Part shown: piece by piece, positions 17,667 through 26,283 of the stretch
Layout of the letters: each line of letters starts with the position of its first letter
Position numbering within the stretch: position 1 is the first letter of the stretch
Assembly: GCF_001650495.1 (NCBI RefSeq)
Contig: NZ_LWCS01000001.1
Coordinates: 124,001 to 188,000, forward strand
Source of the DNA: Mycolicibacterium iranicum
GTDB lineage: Bacteria > Actinomycetota > Actinomycetes > Mycobacteriales > Mycobacteriaceae
Length of the DNA stretch: 64,000 nt
Direction of reading: 5' to 3'
The notes under the pieces: model-generated
What the model was told of the DNA's origin: nothing
The model's input: only the letters and a program-made list of their open reading frames with translations
Databases searched by the model: none
Translations under genes and position numbers: made by a program

Positions 17667-18424
17667 CTGATGATCTGTCCGCCGTCGACATTGAAGATCT
17701 GGCCCGTGATCCACTTGGCCTGGTCTGAGAGCAGGAACAAGCACATCCCGACGAGGTCGTCGGTTTCGCCCATGCGCGACAACGGGATTCCCTTGACGAT
17801 GTCGGCCACCATCTCCTGGGGGGTCGTCGTGCGGTTGGCCTCTGTGTCGATGGGTCCCGGCGCGATCGCGTTGACCCTGATGTTCTGGCCGCCGAGCTCG
17901 GTGGCCAGTTGCTGCGTCAGGCTGTTGACGCCCGCCTTGGCGAGGCCGTAGAAGTTCGAGTACAGCCAGGCCGCCGTCGACGACTGGTTGACGATGGCGC
18001 CACCGCCGCGCTTGGCCATCTTGCGGTACACGGCGCGCGTGCAGACCAGCGCGCCGTCGAGGTTCACGCTCATGAACTTCTTGTAGTAATCCCAGTCGAC
18101 CGTGATCAGGAAGTCGAGCTTCATGCCGCCGAAGATGGCGGCGTTGTTGACCAGGTAGTCGATACCGCCGAACTCCGAAAGCGCCTGCGCTGCCATCTCC
18201 TTGGCCGAATCGATGTCGGACACGTCGACGCGGACGGCGAGGGCGTTGCCGCCCTCACCCGTGATGCCGTCGGCGACCTTCTGGGCACCCTCGGTATTGA
18301 TGTCGGCCACGACCACGGCCGCCCCCTCGCGGGCGAGCGCTTCGGCGTACGCCTGACCGATGCCGCCGCCCGCGCCGGTGACAATCGCCACCTTGTCCTT
18401 GAACTGATCCCCGTACAGGGCCAT
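17663..18424 (-). CDS. Short-chain dehydrogenase/reductase, Rv0769-like
   Basis: A classical 253-residue SDR. The cofactor motif is AIVTGAGGGIGQAYAEALAR with Asp in VVVADIN, which favours NAD(H). NNAAIFGG follows, then the catalytic Ser in NQSSTAAWLYSN and YGLAKAG (Tyr/Lys). The C-terminus ITGQIFNVDGGQIIR is typical. Located 42 nt downstream of aldA and overlapping the next gene, so it is part of a four- or five-gene catabolic operon. The substrate is unknown. Confidence 0.93.
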   Translation of the reverse strand: MALYGDQFKDKVAIVTGAGGGIGQAYAEALAREGAAVVVADINTEGAQKVADGITGEGGNALAVRVDVSDIDSAKEMAAQALSEFGGIDYLVNNAAIFGGMKLDFLITVDWDYYKKFMSVNLDGALVCTRAVYRKMAKRGGGAIVNQSSTAAWLYSNFYGLAKAGVNSLTQQLATELGGQNIRVNAIAPGPIDTEANRTTTPQEMVADIVKGIPLSRMGETDDLVGMCLFLLSDQAKWITGQIFNVDGGQIIR

Positions 18425-18466
18425 TCGAAGCTCTCTTTCGTTCGCTCTACTCTGCTGGCGTGCTTC

Positions 18467-19933
18467 TCAAACCCCGGTGGCAATCGCTTTGATCTCGAGA
18501 TACTCCTCGAAGCCGGCGAGCCCCATCTCACGGCCGATGCCGGACTGCTTGTAGCCGCCGAACGGCATGTCCGCCGAGTACCACACGCCGCCGTTGATGT
18601 TGACAGTACCCACCCGCAACCGTGCCGCTACGGCGTTGGCGCGCTGCAGATCCGGGGAGAACACCGTTCCCGACAGCCCGTAGGGCGAGTCGTTGGCGAT
18701 TCGGACCGCGTCGTCGTCGCCGTCGTGGGCGATGACCGTCAGCACCGGTCCGAAGATCTCTTCGCGGGCCACCTTGGCGTTGTTGTCGAGCCCCGCGATC
18801 ACCGTCGGTTCAACGAAGAAGCCCTTGTCACGATCTGCGGGACGTCCACCGCCGCAGGCGAACCTGCCGCCCTCGGCGATCGCGGAATCCAGATAACCCT
18901 GGATGCGATCCCGTTGTCTCTCCGAGATCACCGGCCCGCAGATGGTGCCCGGGTCGGTGGGATCGCCGGGCTTGAGACCGGCCATGGTCGCAGCGGCCGC
19001 CTCGACGGCTGCGTCGTAGCTCGCCCTCGGCACCAGCAGACGGGTGGTGATCGCGCAGCCCTGCCCGGCGTGCATCGATGCGGTGAAGGCCGCCATCGAG
19101 CACGCGCCGGCGAGGTCGGCGTCGTCGAGCACCAGGAACGCCGACTTGCCGCCGAGCTCGAGGAAGACCTTCTTCAGTGTGGCCGCGCCGTCCGCCATCA
19201 CCGCGCGGCCGGTGTTGGTGGAACCGGTGAACGAGACCATGTCTACGCGAGGGTCTTTCGACAGCAGCGCACCGACGCCGTGATCGCTGGACGTGACGAT
19301 GTTGATCACACCTGCCGGGAAGTCGGTGTGCTCGGTGATCAGCTCGCCGAGCACCGCAGCCGCCCACGGGGTGTCGGGAGCGGGCTTGAGCACCAACGTG
19401 TTTCCCGCCGCGAGCGCAGGGCCGATCTTGGCGAGGTTGATCTGATGCGGGAAGTTCCACGGCGTGATCGCACCGACCACGCCGATCGCCTCGCGCGCCA
19501 CGGTGCGCTGGGTCTTGATCCCCATCGGCGAGGCGATCCCGAGATCGCGGCTCCACTGGTAGGACTCGGCGGTGTCAGCGCAGAAACTCAGGTCGTCGAC
19601 GGGCCCTTCCAGCTGGGCAGCCGAGGTAAGCATGCGAGGGGCGCCGACCTCGGAGATCGTGAGATCCCGCAGATCCTCGACGTTCTTGCGCATGGCCTCC
19701 TGCAGCTGGCGGATGCAGCGAACACGCAGCTCGGTGTTGGTCGACCAGTCCGTCTCGTCGAAACTGCGCCGCGCCGCACCGATGGCAACGCTCATGTCGT
19801 CGGGGCTTGCATCGGCGGCCACCCCGAGGGTCTCCTCGGTAGCGGGATCGATGGTGGGAAACGTGCCCGCGCTGCCGGGCACGAGCGTGCCGTCGATGAG
19901 CAACTTGCTCTCGCGATCGGCCAGGATTGCCAT
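18467..19933 (-). CDS. aldA: NAD-dependent aldehyde dehydrogenase, Rv0768-like
   Basis: A 488-residue aldehyde dehydrogenase starting at the ATG at 19933 (MAILADRESKLLIDGTLVPG); a longer frame to 20014 has no support. Signatures are AITPWNFPHQINLAKIGPAL, FTGSTNTGRAVM, the glutamate in FLELGGKSAFLVL and the catalytic cysteine in MHAGQGCAITTRLLVP. It converts an aldehyde to the acid, likely within a lipid, alcohol or xenobiotic route with the operon's other dehydrogenases. The promoter carries the palindrome TGGACA-AC-TGTCCG 23 nt upstream of the start, shared with the divergent TetR gene. Confidence 0.94.
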   Translation of the reverse strand: MAILADRESKLLIDGTLVPGSAGTFPTIDPATEETLGVAADASPDDMSVAIGAARRSFDETDWSTNTELRVRCIRQLQEAMRKNVEDLRDLTISEVGAPRMLTSAAQLEGPVDDLSFCADTAESYQWSRDLGIASPMGIKTQRTVAREAIGVVGAITPWNFPHQINLAKIGPALAAGNTLVLKPAPDTPWAAAVLGELITEHTDFPAGVINIVTSSDHGVGALLSKDPRVDMVSFTGSTNTGRAVMADGAATLKKVFLELGGKSAFLVLDDADLAGACSMAAFTASMHAGQGCAITTRLLVPRASYDAAVEAAAATMAGLKPGDPTDPGTICGPVISERQRDRIQGYLDSAIAEGGRFACGGGRPADRDKGFFVEPTVIAGLDNNAKVAREEIFGPVLTVIAHDGDDDAVRIANDSPYGLSGTVFSPDLQRANAVAARLRVGTVNINGGVWYSADMPFGGYKQSGIGREMGLAGFEEYLEIKAIATGV

Positions 19934-19955
19934 CCGACCTCCTGTTCGTGATTCC

Positions 19956-19969
19956 TGGACAACTGTCCG
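19956..19969. promoter_or_regulatory. Candidate TetR operator upstream of aldA
   Basis: TGGACAACTGTCCG contains GGACA-NN-TGTCC as an inverted repeat and lies 23 nt before the aldA start. The same pattern occurs at 20101-20114 at the start of the divergent TetR gene, so one regulator may bind both and control both directions. Confidence 0.6.
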
Positions 19970-20100
19970 AAAGAGTTCTTTCGAACCATAACCTCCGAGG
20001 GGCGTGCCAGGCAAGAACGCCCCGACGCGCGTGCTAAATAGCGGCTCTGAAGTGGCAATTCATGTTGCTTCTTGCCTACCGCTCCTTCCGTCCGATAAGT

Positions 20101-20114
20101 TGGACATGTGTCCA
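20101..20114. promoter_or_regulatory. Candidate autoregulatory operator overlapping the TetR start codon
   Basis: TGGACATGTGTCCA is a 6+6 inverted repeat around a TG spacer. The GTG start codon of the TetR gene (20108-20110) lies inside it, so binding would block the gene's own expression. It matches the site at 19956. Confidence 0.6.
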
Positions 20115-20704
20115 GTGATGCTGTTGCCGCGCTCACTCCCGAGTCGGAGCACCCGTCTCGCAACCGCAGGCAGGAAGAGACGTTCCGCAAGGTCCTCGTC
20201 GCCGGCCTGGAAATGCTGCGCGAGTCGTCGTACGCCGATCTGACGGTGCGTGCGGTCGCAGCGCGCGCCAAGGTCGCCCCGGCCACCGCGTACACCTACT
20301 TCTCCTCGAAAAACCATCTGATCGCCGAGATCTACCTCGACCTCATGCAGAAGGTCGACTACTTCACGGATGTGAACGACAGCACGGCCACCCGTGTGGA
20401 GAAGACCCTGCGCACCATGGCCCTGACCCTGGCCGACGATCCCGAGGTCGCCGCCGCGTGCACCACGGCGCTGCTGTCGGGCAACGACGCCACGGTGCGC
20501 ACTGTGCGGGAGAAGATCGGCAGCGAGATCCACAAGCGCATCCGCGCGGCCGTCGGGCCCGATCCGGATCCGCGGACGCTGGCCGCACTCGAGATGACGT
20601 TCTTCGGCGCGCTGGTCAACGCCGGCAGCGGCGCTTTCACCTACCACCAGATCGCCGACCGCCTGAGCTACGTCGTCGGCCTGATCGTCGGAGACGACAG
20701 ATGA
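20108..20704 (+). CDS. TetR-family regulator, Rv0767c-like
   Basis: A 198-residue protein from the GTG at 20108. The helix-turn-helix is LVAGLEMLRESSYADLTVRA, AARAKVAPATAYTYFSSKNH. The C-terminal helices form the dimer and ligand domain. It heads the series with cyp123, an SDR, cyp51, ferredoxin and a SnoaL-like gene, and is divergent from aldA. Two matching palindromes flank the divergent promoter, which supports control of both units. The ligand is unknown; a sterol or fatty intermediate would fit the neighbours. Confidence 0.92.
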   Translation: MSSDAVAALTPESEHPSRNRRQEETFRKVLVAGLEMLRESSYADLTVRAVAARAKVAPATAYTYFSSKNHLIAEIYLDLMQKVDYFTDVNDSTATRVEKTLRTMALTLADDPEVAAACTTALLSGNDATVRTVREKIGSEIHKRIRAAVGPDPDPRTLAALEMTFFGALVNAGSGAFTYHQIADRLSYVVGLIVGDDR

Positions 20705-20753
20705 ACCACATCGGCCGAGCCGATAAATCGCACATGAGCGTCGTGGAGGACCG

Positions 20754-21962
20754 GTGACCATCTCTGACGTAGGGCTCGATCCCTACAACTACGACTTCCA
20801 CGAGGACCCGTACCCGTACTACCAGCGGCTCCGTGACGAGGCGCCGCTGTACCGCAACGCCGAACTCGGATTCTGGGCGCTGTCGCGCCACCGCGACGTG
20901 CTGCAGGGCTTCCGCAACAGCACGACGCTGTCGAACAAGTTCGGCGTGTCCCTCGACCCGGCGTCGCGCGGGCCGCATGCGTCGAAGACGATGTCGTTTC
21001 TCGCCATGGACGATCCCGACCACCTCCGCTTGCGCACACTCGTCTCGAAAGGCTTCACTCCCAGAAGAATTCGCGAACTCGAACCCCGCGTCACGGAGAT
21101 CGCGGTCCAACATCTCGACACGATGCTGGAGCAGGCCCGTGACGGCGGGGCCGTCGATTACGTCGACGAGTTCGCAGGCAAGCTACCGATGGACGTCATC
21201 TCCGAGCTGATGGGTGTCCCCGAGGCCGACCGGGTCCAGGTGCGCGCCTGGGCAGACGCGGTGATGCACCGCGAGGAGGGCGTCACCGATGTACCGGATT
21301 CGGCCATCGAGGCCTCGCTGAACCTGATCGTCTACTACCAGGAGATGGTCGCCGAGCGGCGCAGCACGCCGCGCGACGACCTGACCACCGCACTCCTGGA
21401 AGCCGAGATCGACGGAGATCGGCTCACCGACGACGAGATCATCGGCTTCATGTTCCTGATGGTGATCGCCGGTAACGAGACGACCACCAAACTGCTTGCC
21501 AATGCCGCGTTCTGGGGCCATCGCAACCCCGATCAGCTGTCGCCGGTGTACGACGATCTCGATCGTGTTCCGCTGTGGGTCGAGGAGACGCTGCGCTTCG
21601 ACACCTCCAGCCAGATCCTGGCCCGCACCGTGCAGGGCGAATTGGAGCTCTACGACACGGTGATCCCTGACGGCGATGTGTTGCTGCTGCTCCCGGGTTC
21701 GGCCCACCGCGACGAACGCGTCTTCGACAACCCCGACGACTTTGTCATCGGCCGCGAAATCGGCTCCAAGCTGATGAGTTTCGGCAGCGGCGCCCACTTC
21801 TGCCTCGGCGCCCACCTGGCGCGCATGGAGGCACGGGTGGCGCTGGCCGAGTTGTTCAAGCGAATCCGCGGATATGAGGTCGACGAGGCCAACGCCGTCC
21901 GCGTCCACTCCAGCAATGTCCGCGGATTCGCTCACCTTCCTATGTCGGTGTCCCACCGATGA
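20754..21962 (+). CDS. cyp123: Cytochrome P450 of the CYP123 family
   Basis: A 402-residue P450 starting at the GTG at 20754 (an upstream GGAGGA is well placed). The I-helix is FLMVIAGNETTTKLLANAAF, the ExxR motif is in VEETLRFDTSSQ and the haem loop is SFGSGAHFCLGAHLARMEAR with the haem thiolate at Cys350. The 5' neighbour is the TetR gene and the 3' neighbours are an SDR, cyp51 and ferredoxin, the same order as M. tuberculosis Rv0767c-Rv0763c read in the opposite direction. The substrate is not established; the ferredoxin two genes downstream could supply electrons. Confidence 0.9.
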   Translation: MTISDVGLDPYNYDFHEDPYPYYQRLRDEAPLYRNAELGFWALSRHRDVLQGFRNSTTLSNKFGVSLDPASRGPHASKTMSFLAMDDPDHLRLRTLVSKGFTPRRIRELEPRVTEIAVQHLDTMLEQARDGGAVDYVDEFAGKLPMDVISELMGVPEADRVQVRAWADAVMHREEGVTDVPDSAIEASLNLIVYYQEMVAERRSTPRDDLTTALLEAEIDGDRLTDDEIIGFMFLMVIAGNETTTKLLANAAFWGHRNPDQLSPVYDDLDRVPLWVEETLRFDTSSQILARTVQGELELYDTVIPDGDVLLLLPGSAHRDERVFDNPDDFVIGREIGSKLMSFGSGAHFCLGAHLARMEARVALAELFKRIRGYEVDEANAVRVHSSNVRGFAHLPMSVSHR

Positions 21963-21998
21963 AACCGATCTCCCCATAGGTCCGCTGAAAGGCCAGGT

Positions 21999-22853
21999 AT
22001 GCCCCGTTTCGAACCTCTGCCCGACCGCCGGCCGGCACTGGTCGCCGGTGCCTCCTCCGGCATCGGCGAGGCCACCGCGATCCGGCTCGCCCGCAACGGT
22101 TTCCCGGTCGCCCTCGGCGCCCGGCGCGTCGAGAAGCTCGACGAGATCGTCGGGAAGATCCGCGCCGACGGCGGCGAGGCCATCGCCGTGCACCTCGACG
22201 TCACCGATCCCGACTCCGTGAAAGCCGCCGTCGAGCAGACGACCTCCGAGCTCGGCGATATCGAGGTCCTGGTCGCGGGCGCCGGTGACACCTACTTCGG
22301 CAAGCTCGACAGCATCAGCACCGAGCAATTCGAGTCTCAGGTGCAGATCCACCTCATCGGGGCCAACCGCGTCGCGACCGCGGTGCTGCCCGGCATGATC
22401 GAACGCCGGCGCGGCGACCTGATCTTCGTAGGATCCGATGTGGCGCTGCGCCAGCGGCCACACATGGGCGCCTACGGCGCCGCCAAGGCCGCACTCGTCG
22501 CGATGGTCACCAACTACCAGATGGAGCTCGAAGGCACCGGCGTGCGAGCCTCCATCGTGCACCCCGGCCCGACGAAGACGTCGATGGGATGGAGCCTGCC
22601 GGCCGATCTGATCGGACCGGCACTGGAGGACTGGGCCAAATGGGGCCAGGCCCGCCACGACTATTTCCTGCGCGCAGACGATCTCGCGCGGGCCATCACG
22701 TTCGTCGCCGAAACCCCGCGCGGGGGGTTCATCGCCAACATGGAACTCCAGCCCGAAGCTCCGTTGGCGACGACGAAAGACCGCCAGCAGCTCAAAGTCG
22801 ACGAACAGGCGCTCTCCGGGGCGAGCGAAGCGACAGGAGAACAGAACAAATGA
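21999..22853 (+). CDS. Short-chain dehydrogenase/reductase, Rv0765c-like, with a repeat-encoded tail
   Basis: A 284-residue SDR: ALVAGASSGIGEATAIRLAR at the N-terminus, VAGAGDTYFGKL in the place of NNAG, and a catalytic region VGSDVALRQRPHMGAYGAAK. The last residues (LSGASEATGEQNK) come from the intergenic repeat core GGGGCGAGCGAAGCGAC at 22818-22834, so the tail is probably a late addition. The stop overlaps the cyp51 start (ATGA), giving translational coupling. Likely a redox partner step in the sterol or lipid series; the substrate is unknown. Confidence 0.9.
   Translation: MPRFEPLPDRRPALVAGASSGIGEATAIRLARNGFPVALGARRVEKLDEIVGKIRADGGEAIAVHLDVTDPDSVKAAVEQTTSELGDIEVLVAGAGDTYFGKLDSISTEQFESQVQIHLIGANRVATAVLPGMIERRRGDLIFVGSDVALRQRPHMGAYGAAKAALVAMVTNYQMELEGTGVRASIVHPGPTKTSMGWSLPADLIGPALEDWAKWGQARHDYFLRADDLARAITFVAETPRGGFIANMELQPEAPLATTKDRQQLKVDEQALSGASEATGEQNK
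22818..22834 (+). repeat. Single copy of the GCGAGCGAAGCGAC repeat core inside a gene
   Basis: The core that forms the 31-bp array at 1372-1464 recurs here as one copy inside the 3' end of the SDR gene, 15 nt before cyp51. It may sit there as a spacer carrying the ribosome-binding region for cyp51 (CAGGAGAACAG follows). Confidence 0.8.
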
Positions 22854-24205
22854 CGACTGCCACAGTCCCCCGCGTCTCCGGCGGCGAAGAAGAGCACGGA
22901 CACCTCGAAGAATTCCGCACCGACCCGATCGGCCTGATGAAACGCGTCCGCGAGGAGTGCGGGGACGTCGGCTGGTTCCAGCTCGCCGACAAGCAGGTGG
23001 TCATGCTGTCCGGCGCCGAGGCCAACGAGTTCTTCTTCCGATCCACCGACAGCGAGCTCAACCAGGCCGAGGCCTACCCGTTCATGACCCCGATCTTCGG
23101 CGAGGGCGTGGTGTTCGACGCCGATCCGGAGCGCCGTGCCGAGATGCTGCACAACACCGCCCTGCGCGGCGAGCAGATGAAAGGCCATGCCTCGACCATC
23201 GAGAACGAGGTCACGAAGATCATCGCCGACTGGGGCGACGAAGGTGAGATCGAGCTGCTCGACTTCTTCTCCGAGCTGACCATCTACACCTCGACCGCGT
23301 GCCTGATCGGCCTCAAGTTCCGCGAGCAACTCGACAGTCGGTTCGCCCACTACTACCACCAGCTGGAGCGCGGCACCGACCCGCTGTGCTACGTCGACCC
23401 CTACCTCGATATCGAGAGCTTCCGGATCCGCGACGAGTCACGGGTGAAACTCGTTGCGCTGGTTCAGGAAATCATGGACGGGCGGATTGCCAATCCGCCC
23501 AAGGGCAGGGAGGACCGCGACCTCCTCGACGTCCTCGTCTCGATCAAGGACGAGGACGGCAACCCGCGCTTCACCGCCAACGAGGTGACGGGCATGTTCA
23601 TCTCGCTGATGTTCGCCGGGCACCACACCAGCTCCGGCACGTCGGCGTGGACACTCATCGAACTGATCCGGCACGCCGACACCTATGCCGAGGTGCGGGC
23701 CGAGCTCGACGAGCTCTACGCCGACGGGCAGGAGGTGAGTTTCCACGCGCTGCGCCAGATTCCGAAGCTCGACAACGTCGTCAAGGAGACGCTGCGCCTG
23801 CATCCGCCGCTGATCATCCTGATGCGCGTCGCCCAGGACGAGTTCGAAGTGAAGGGTTTCCCGATCCACAAGGGCGACTTCGTCGCCGCGTCGCCGGCCA
23901 TCTCCAACCGGATCCCCGAGGACTTCCCCGACCCCGACGCGTTCAAGCCGGATCGCTACAACAAGCCCGAACAAGCCGACATCGCCAACCGGTGGACGTG
24001 GATTCCGTTCGGCGCGGGCAAGCACCGCTGTGTCGGAGCGGCTTTCGCCCAGATGCAGATCAAGGCGATATTCTCGGTTCTGTTGCGCGAGTACGAGTTC
24101 GAGATGGCGCAGCCGCCGGAGAGCTACCACAACGACCACTCGAAGATGGTCGTGCAGCTGGCGCAGCCTGCGAAGGTCCGCTACCGCAAGCGCGTCAAGA
24201 ACTGA
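22850..24205 (+). CDS. cyp51: Sterol 14-alpha demethylase, CYP51
   Basis: A 451-residue P450, the same length as M. tuberculosis CYP51B1 (Rv0764c). The I-helix is MFISLMFAGHHTSSGTSAWT, the ExxR motif lies in VVKETLRLHPPL and the haem loop is PFGAGKHRCVGAAFAQMQIK with Cys394. The substrate-contact segment AYPFMTPIFGEGVVFDADPE matches the CYP51 B-C region. It removes the 14-alpha methyl of sterols using ferredoxin electrons. The ATG at 22850 overlaps the SDR stop. The ferredoxin gene starts 15 nt downstream, a conserved pairing. Mycobacteria lack a full sterol pathway, so the physiological substrate is uncertain. Confidence 0.97.
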   Translation: MTTATVPRVSGGEEEHGHLEEFRTDPIGLMKRVREECGDVGWFQLADKQVVMLSGAEANEFFFRSTDSELNQAEAYPFMTPIFGEGVVFDADPERRAEMLHNTALRGEQMKGHASTIENEVTKIIADWGDEGEIELLDFFSELTIYTSTACLIGLKFREQLDSRFAHYYHQLERGTDPLCYVDPYLDIESFRIRDESRVKLVALVQEIMDGRIANPPKGREDRDLLDVLVSIKDEDGNPRFTANEVTGMFISLMFAGHHTSSGTSAWTLIELIRHADTYAEVRAELDELYADGQEVSFHALRQIPKLDNVVKETLRLHPPLIILMRVAQDEFEVKGFPIHKGDFVAASPAISNRIPEDFPDPDAFKPDRYNKPEQADIANRWTWIPFGAGKHRCVGAAFAQMQIKAIFSVLLREYEFEMAQPPESYHNDHSKMVVQLAQPAKVRYRKRVKN

Positions 24206-24427
<222 letters not shown>

Positions 24428-24429
24428 CC

Positions 24430-24969
24430 ATGGCAACTCGCGAGCAACTCGAGGACTGGGTCCAGCGCTGGCTCAAGGCCAACCAGGACGCCGAGAAGGC
24501 CGGCGACTGGAAGCCGTTGGCGGAGTTCTACACCGACGACGCCACCTACGGCTGGAACATCGGGCCCAAGGAAGACGTCATGTGCGTCAACAAACAGGAG
24601 ATCCGCGACGTCGCACTGGGGCTGGAGATGGAAGGCCTGGAGAACTGGGTCTACGAGTACCAGAAGACGCTGATCGACGAGAAGCAGAACGAGATCGTCG
24701 GCTTCTGGAAGCAGATAGCCAACAAGAGCGACGGCACGCGTTCGGAGATCTACGGCATCGGAGGCAGCTGGTTTCGCCTGAACGACCAGCTGCTCATCGA
24801 GTGGCAGCGCGACTTCTTCGACTTCGGCCACGTGCAGAAAGCGTTCATGAAGTTGATCGAGTCCGGAGACCTCACCCCGACGATGCAGAAGCGCATCGAA
24901 CGGTCTCTGTCGGGCGAGAAGTTACCCGGCTACTACCCGCTCGGCGAGGCACCCGTCCCCATTTGGTGA
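24430..24969 (+). CDS. SnoaL/NTF2-fold protein, Rv0762c-like
   Basis: A 179-residue cytosolic protein from the ATG at 24430. The pattern of a helix (WVQRWLKANQDAEKAGDWKP) followed by LAEFYTDDATYGWNIGPKED and paired strands fits the SnoaL-like NTF2 fold, which holds cyclases, isomerases and hydratases. A characteristic C-terminal segment is RSLSGEKLPGYYPLGEAPVP. No catalytic residue can be named. Co-directional with cyp51 and ferredoxin; the last gene before the adhB promoter. Confidence 0.85.
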   Translation: MATREQLEDWVQRWLKANQDAEKAGDWKPLAEFYTDDATYGWNIGPKEDVMCVNKQEIRDVALGLEMEGLENWVYEYQKTLIDEKQNEIVGFWKQIANKSDGTRSEIYGIGGSWFRLNDQLLIEWQRDFFDFGHVQKAFMKLIESGDLTPTMQKRIERSLSGEKLPGYYPLGEAPVPIW

Positions 24970-24977
24970 TCGCACCA

Positions 24978-24993
24978 CCAAGCGGTTGCTTGG
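24978..24993. promoter_or_regulatory. CCAAGC-GGTT-GCTTGG palindrome between two genes
   Basis: A perfect 6+6 inverted repeat 9 nt after the SnoaL-like stop and 70 nt before adhB. It could be a short terminator hairpin or a second regulator site; there is no T tract. The spacing is unlike the KstR2 motif. Confidence 0.5.
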
Positions 24994-25012
24994 GGGTGCT
25001 GTGATGTGGCTA

Positions 25013-25048
25013 ACTAGAGCCTCTAGTCTTGAAACTAGAGGCTCTAGT
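25013..25048. promoter_or_regulatory. Twin 15-bp palindromes upstream of adhB
   Basis: ACTAGAGCCTCTAGT (25013-25027) and ACTAGAGGCTCTAGT (25034-25048) have the same arms ACTAGAG and CTCTAGT around one base. They are 21 bp apart centre to centre (two helical turns), so two dimers would sit on the same DNA face. They lie 15 nt upstream of the adhB ATG. The arms share ACTAGA with KstR sites, but the AAC...GTT core is missing, so another TetR-type protein is more likely. Confidence 0.7.
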
Positions 25049-25062
25049 CGAAAGCAGGAGAG

Positions 25063-26196
25063 ATGAAGACCAAAGGCGCTCTGATCTGGGAATTCAATCA
25101 GCCGTGGTCGATCGAGGAGATCGAGATCGGCGACCCCGTCAAGGACGAGGTCAAGATTCAGATGGAAGCGTCGGGCATGTGTCATTCCGACCACCACCTG
25201 GTGACCGGGGACATCCCGATGGCAGGCTTCCCTGTGCTGGGCGGCCACGAAGGCGCCGGTGTCGTCACCGAGGTCGGCCCCGGCGTCGAGGGGCTGGAAC
25301 CCGGCGACCACGTCGTACTGTCGTTCATCCCTTCGTGTGGCGCGTGCCCGTCGTGTCAGTCCGGTCTGCGCAACCTGTGCGACCTGGGAGCGATGCTTCT
25401 CCAGGGCACCGCCGTCTCCGACAACACCCACCGCATCCACGCGGCCAAGGACGGCACGCCCGTCATCCCGATGACCCTGCTGGGCACCTTCAGCCCGTAC
25501 ATGGTCGTGCACAAGAGCTCGGTCGTGAAGATCGATCCGTCGATCCCGTTCGAGGTGGCCTGCCTCGTCGGCTGCGGCGTGACGACGGGCTACGGCTCGG
25601 CGGTCCGCAGCGCCGACGTCCGCCCCGGTGACGACGTCGTGATCGCCGGCATCGGCGGCGTCGGCATGGGCGCCCTGCAGGGTGCGCTCAACGCGGGTGC
25701 GCGAAACATCTTCGCGATCGACCCGGTGGAATGGAAGCGCGACCAGGCACTGAAGTTCGGCGCCACCCACGCCTACCCCGATATCTTCAGCGCGATGGCC
25801 GGCGTCGCCGAGGTCACCCAGGGACGGATGGCCGCCAAGACGATCATCACCACCGGCGAGCTGCACGGCGAAGAGATCGACAACTACCTCAACATCACCG
25901 CCAAGGGCGGCACCTGCGTGGTCACCGCGGTCGCCAACATGGCGAAGTCCGATGTGACGCTGAACCTGTCGATGCTGACCCTGCTGCAGAAGAACCTGCA
26001 GGGCACCATCTTCGGCGGCGGAAACCCCCACCACGACATCCCCCAGCTGCTGTCGATGTACAAGGCGGGCCGGCTCAACCTGGACGACATGGTCACCCGG
26101 CAGTACAAGCTCGAGCAGATCAACGACGGCTACAAGGACATGTTGGAAGGCCGCAACATCCGCGGCGTCATCCGCTACACCGACGCCGACCGCTGA
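25063..26196 (+). CDS. adhB: Zinc-dependent alcohol dehydrogenase
   Basis: A 377-residue medium-chain dehydrogenase nearly identical in motif order to M. tuberculosis AdhB (Rv0761c). The catalytic zinc site is in SGMCHSDHHL and GGHEGAG, the structural zinc lobe is CGACPSCQSGLRNLC, and the NAD site is IAGIGGVGMGALQGALNAGA. The start MKTKGALIWEFNQPWSIEEI is conserved. It oxidises alcohols to aldehydes, which aldA and other enzymes could take further. It has its own promoter region with twin palindromes, so it is likely controlled separately from cyp51. The 63-bp element copy 2 follows the stop. Confidence 0.95.
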   Translation: MKTKGALIWEFNQPWSIEEIEIGDPVKDEVKIQMEASGMCHSDHHLVTGDIPMAGFPVLGGHEGAGVVTEVGPGVEGLEPGDHVVLSFIPSCGACPSCQSGLRNLCDLGAMLLQGTAVSDNTHRIHAAKDGTPVIPMTLLGTFSPYMVVHKSSVVKIDPSIPFEVACLVGCGVTTGYGSAVRSADVRPGDDVVIAGIGGVGMGALQGALNAGARNIFAIDPVEWKRDQALKFGATHAYPDIFSAMAGVAEVTQGRMAAKTIITTGELHGEEIDNYLNITAKGGTCVVTAVANMAKSDVTLNLSMLTLLQKNLQGTIFGGGNPHHDIPQLLSMYKAGRLNLDDMVTRQYKLEQINDGYKDMLEGRNIRGVIRYTDADR

Positions 26197-26205
26197 CCCC
26201 ACTCC

Positions 26206-26268
26206 CGCCGAAACTGCATTCCATGCGCAGAAGTTCGAGTGGGGACCTCATGGAATGCAGTTTCGGCG
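26206..26268. repeat. 63-bp palindromic element, copy 2
   Basis: Arms CGCCGAAACTGCATTCCATG (26206-26225) and its exact complement (26249-26268) make a 20-bp perfect stem. The total length equals copy 1. Read on the minus strand, its loop matches copy 1 at 11 of the first 12 positions (TGNGGTCCCCAC), so this copy is inverted relative to copy 1. It lies between two same-direction genes, 9 nt after the adhB stop and 15 nt before the next ATG, so a hairpin here could end adhB transcripts or shield their 3' ends. Confidence 0.93.
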
Positions 26269-26283
26269 ACGAAAGGAAGCCGA

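Noticed and set aside
17909..19951. A 680-codon plus-strand frame opposite aldA and the SDR
   Set aside because: It lies wholly over two well-supported enzymes on the other strand and shows no domain or plausible ribosome-binding site.
24978..24993. CCAAGC-GGTT-GCTTGG considered as a KstR2 site
   Set aside because: The KstR2 consensus has CAAG and CTTG two bases apart; here the arms are six bases apart.
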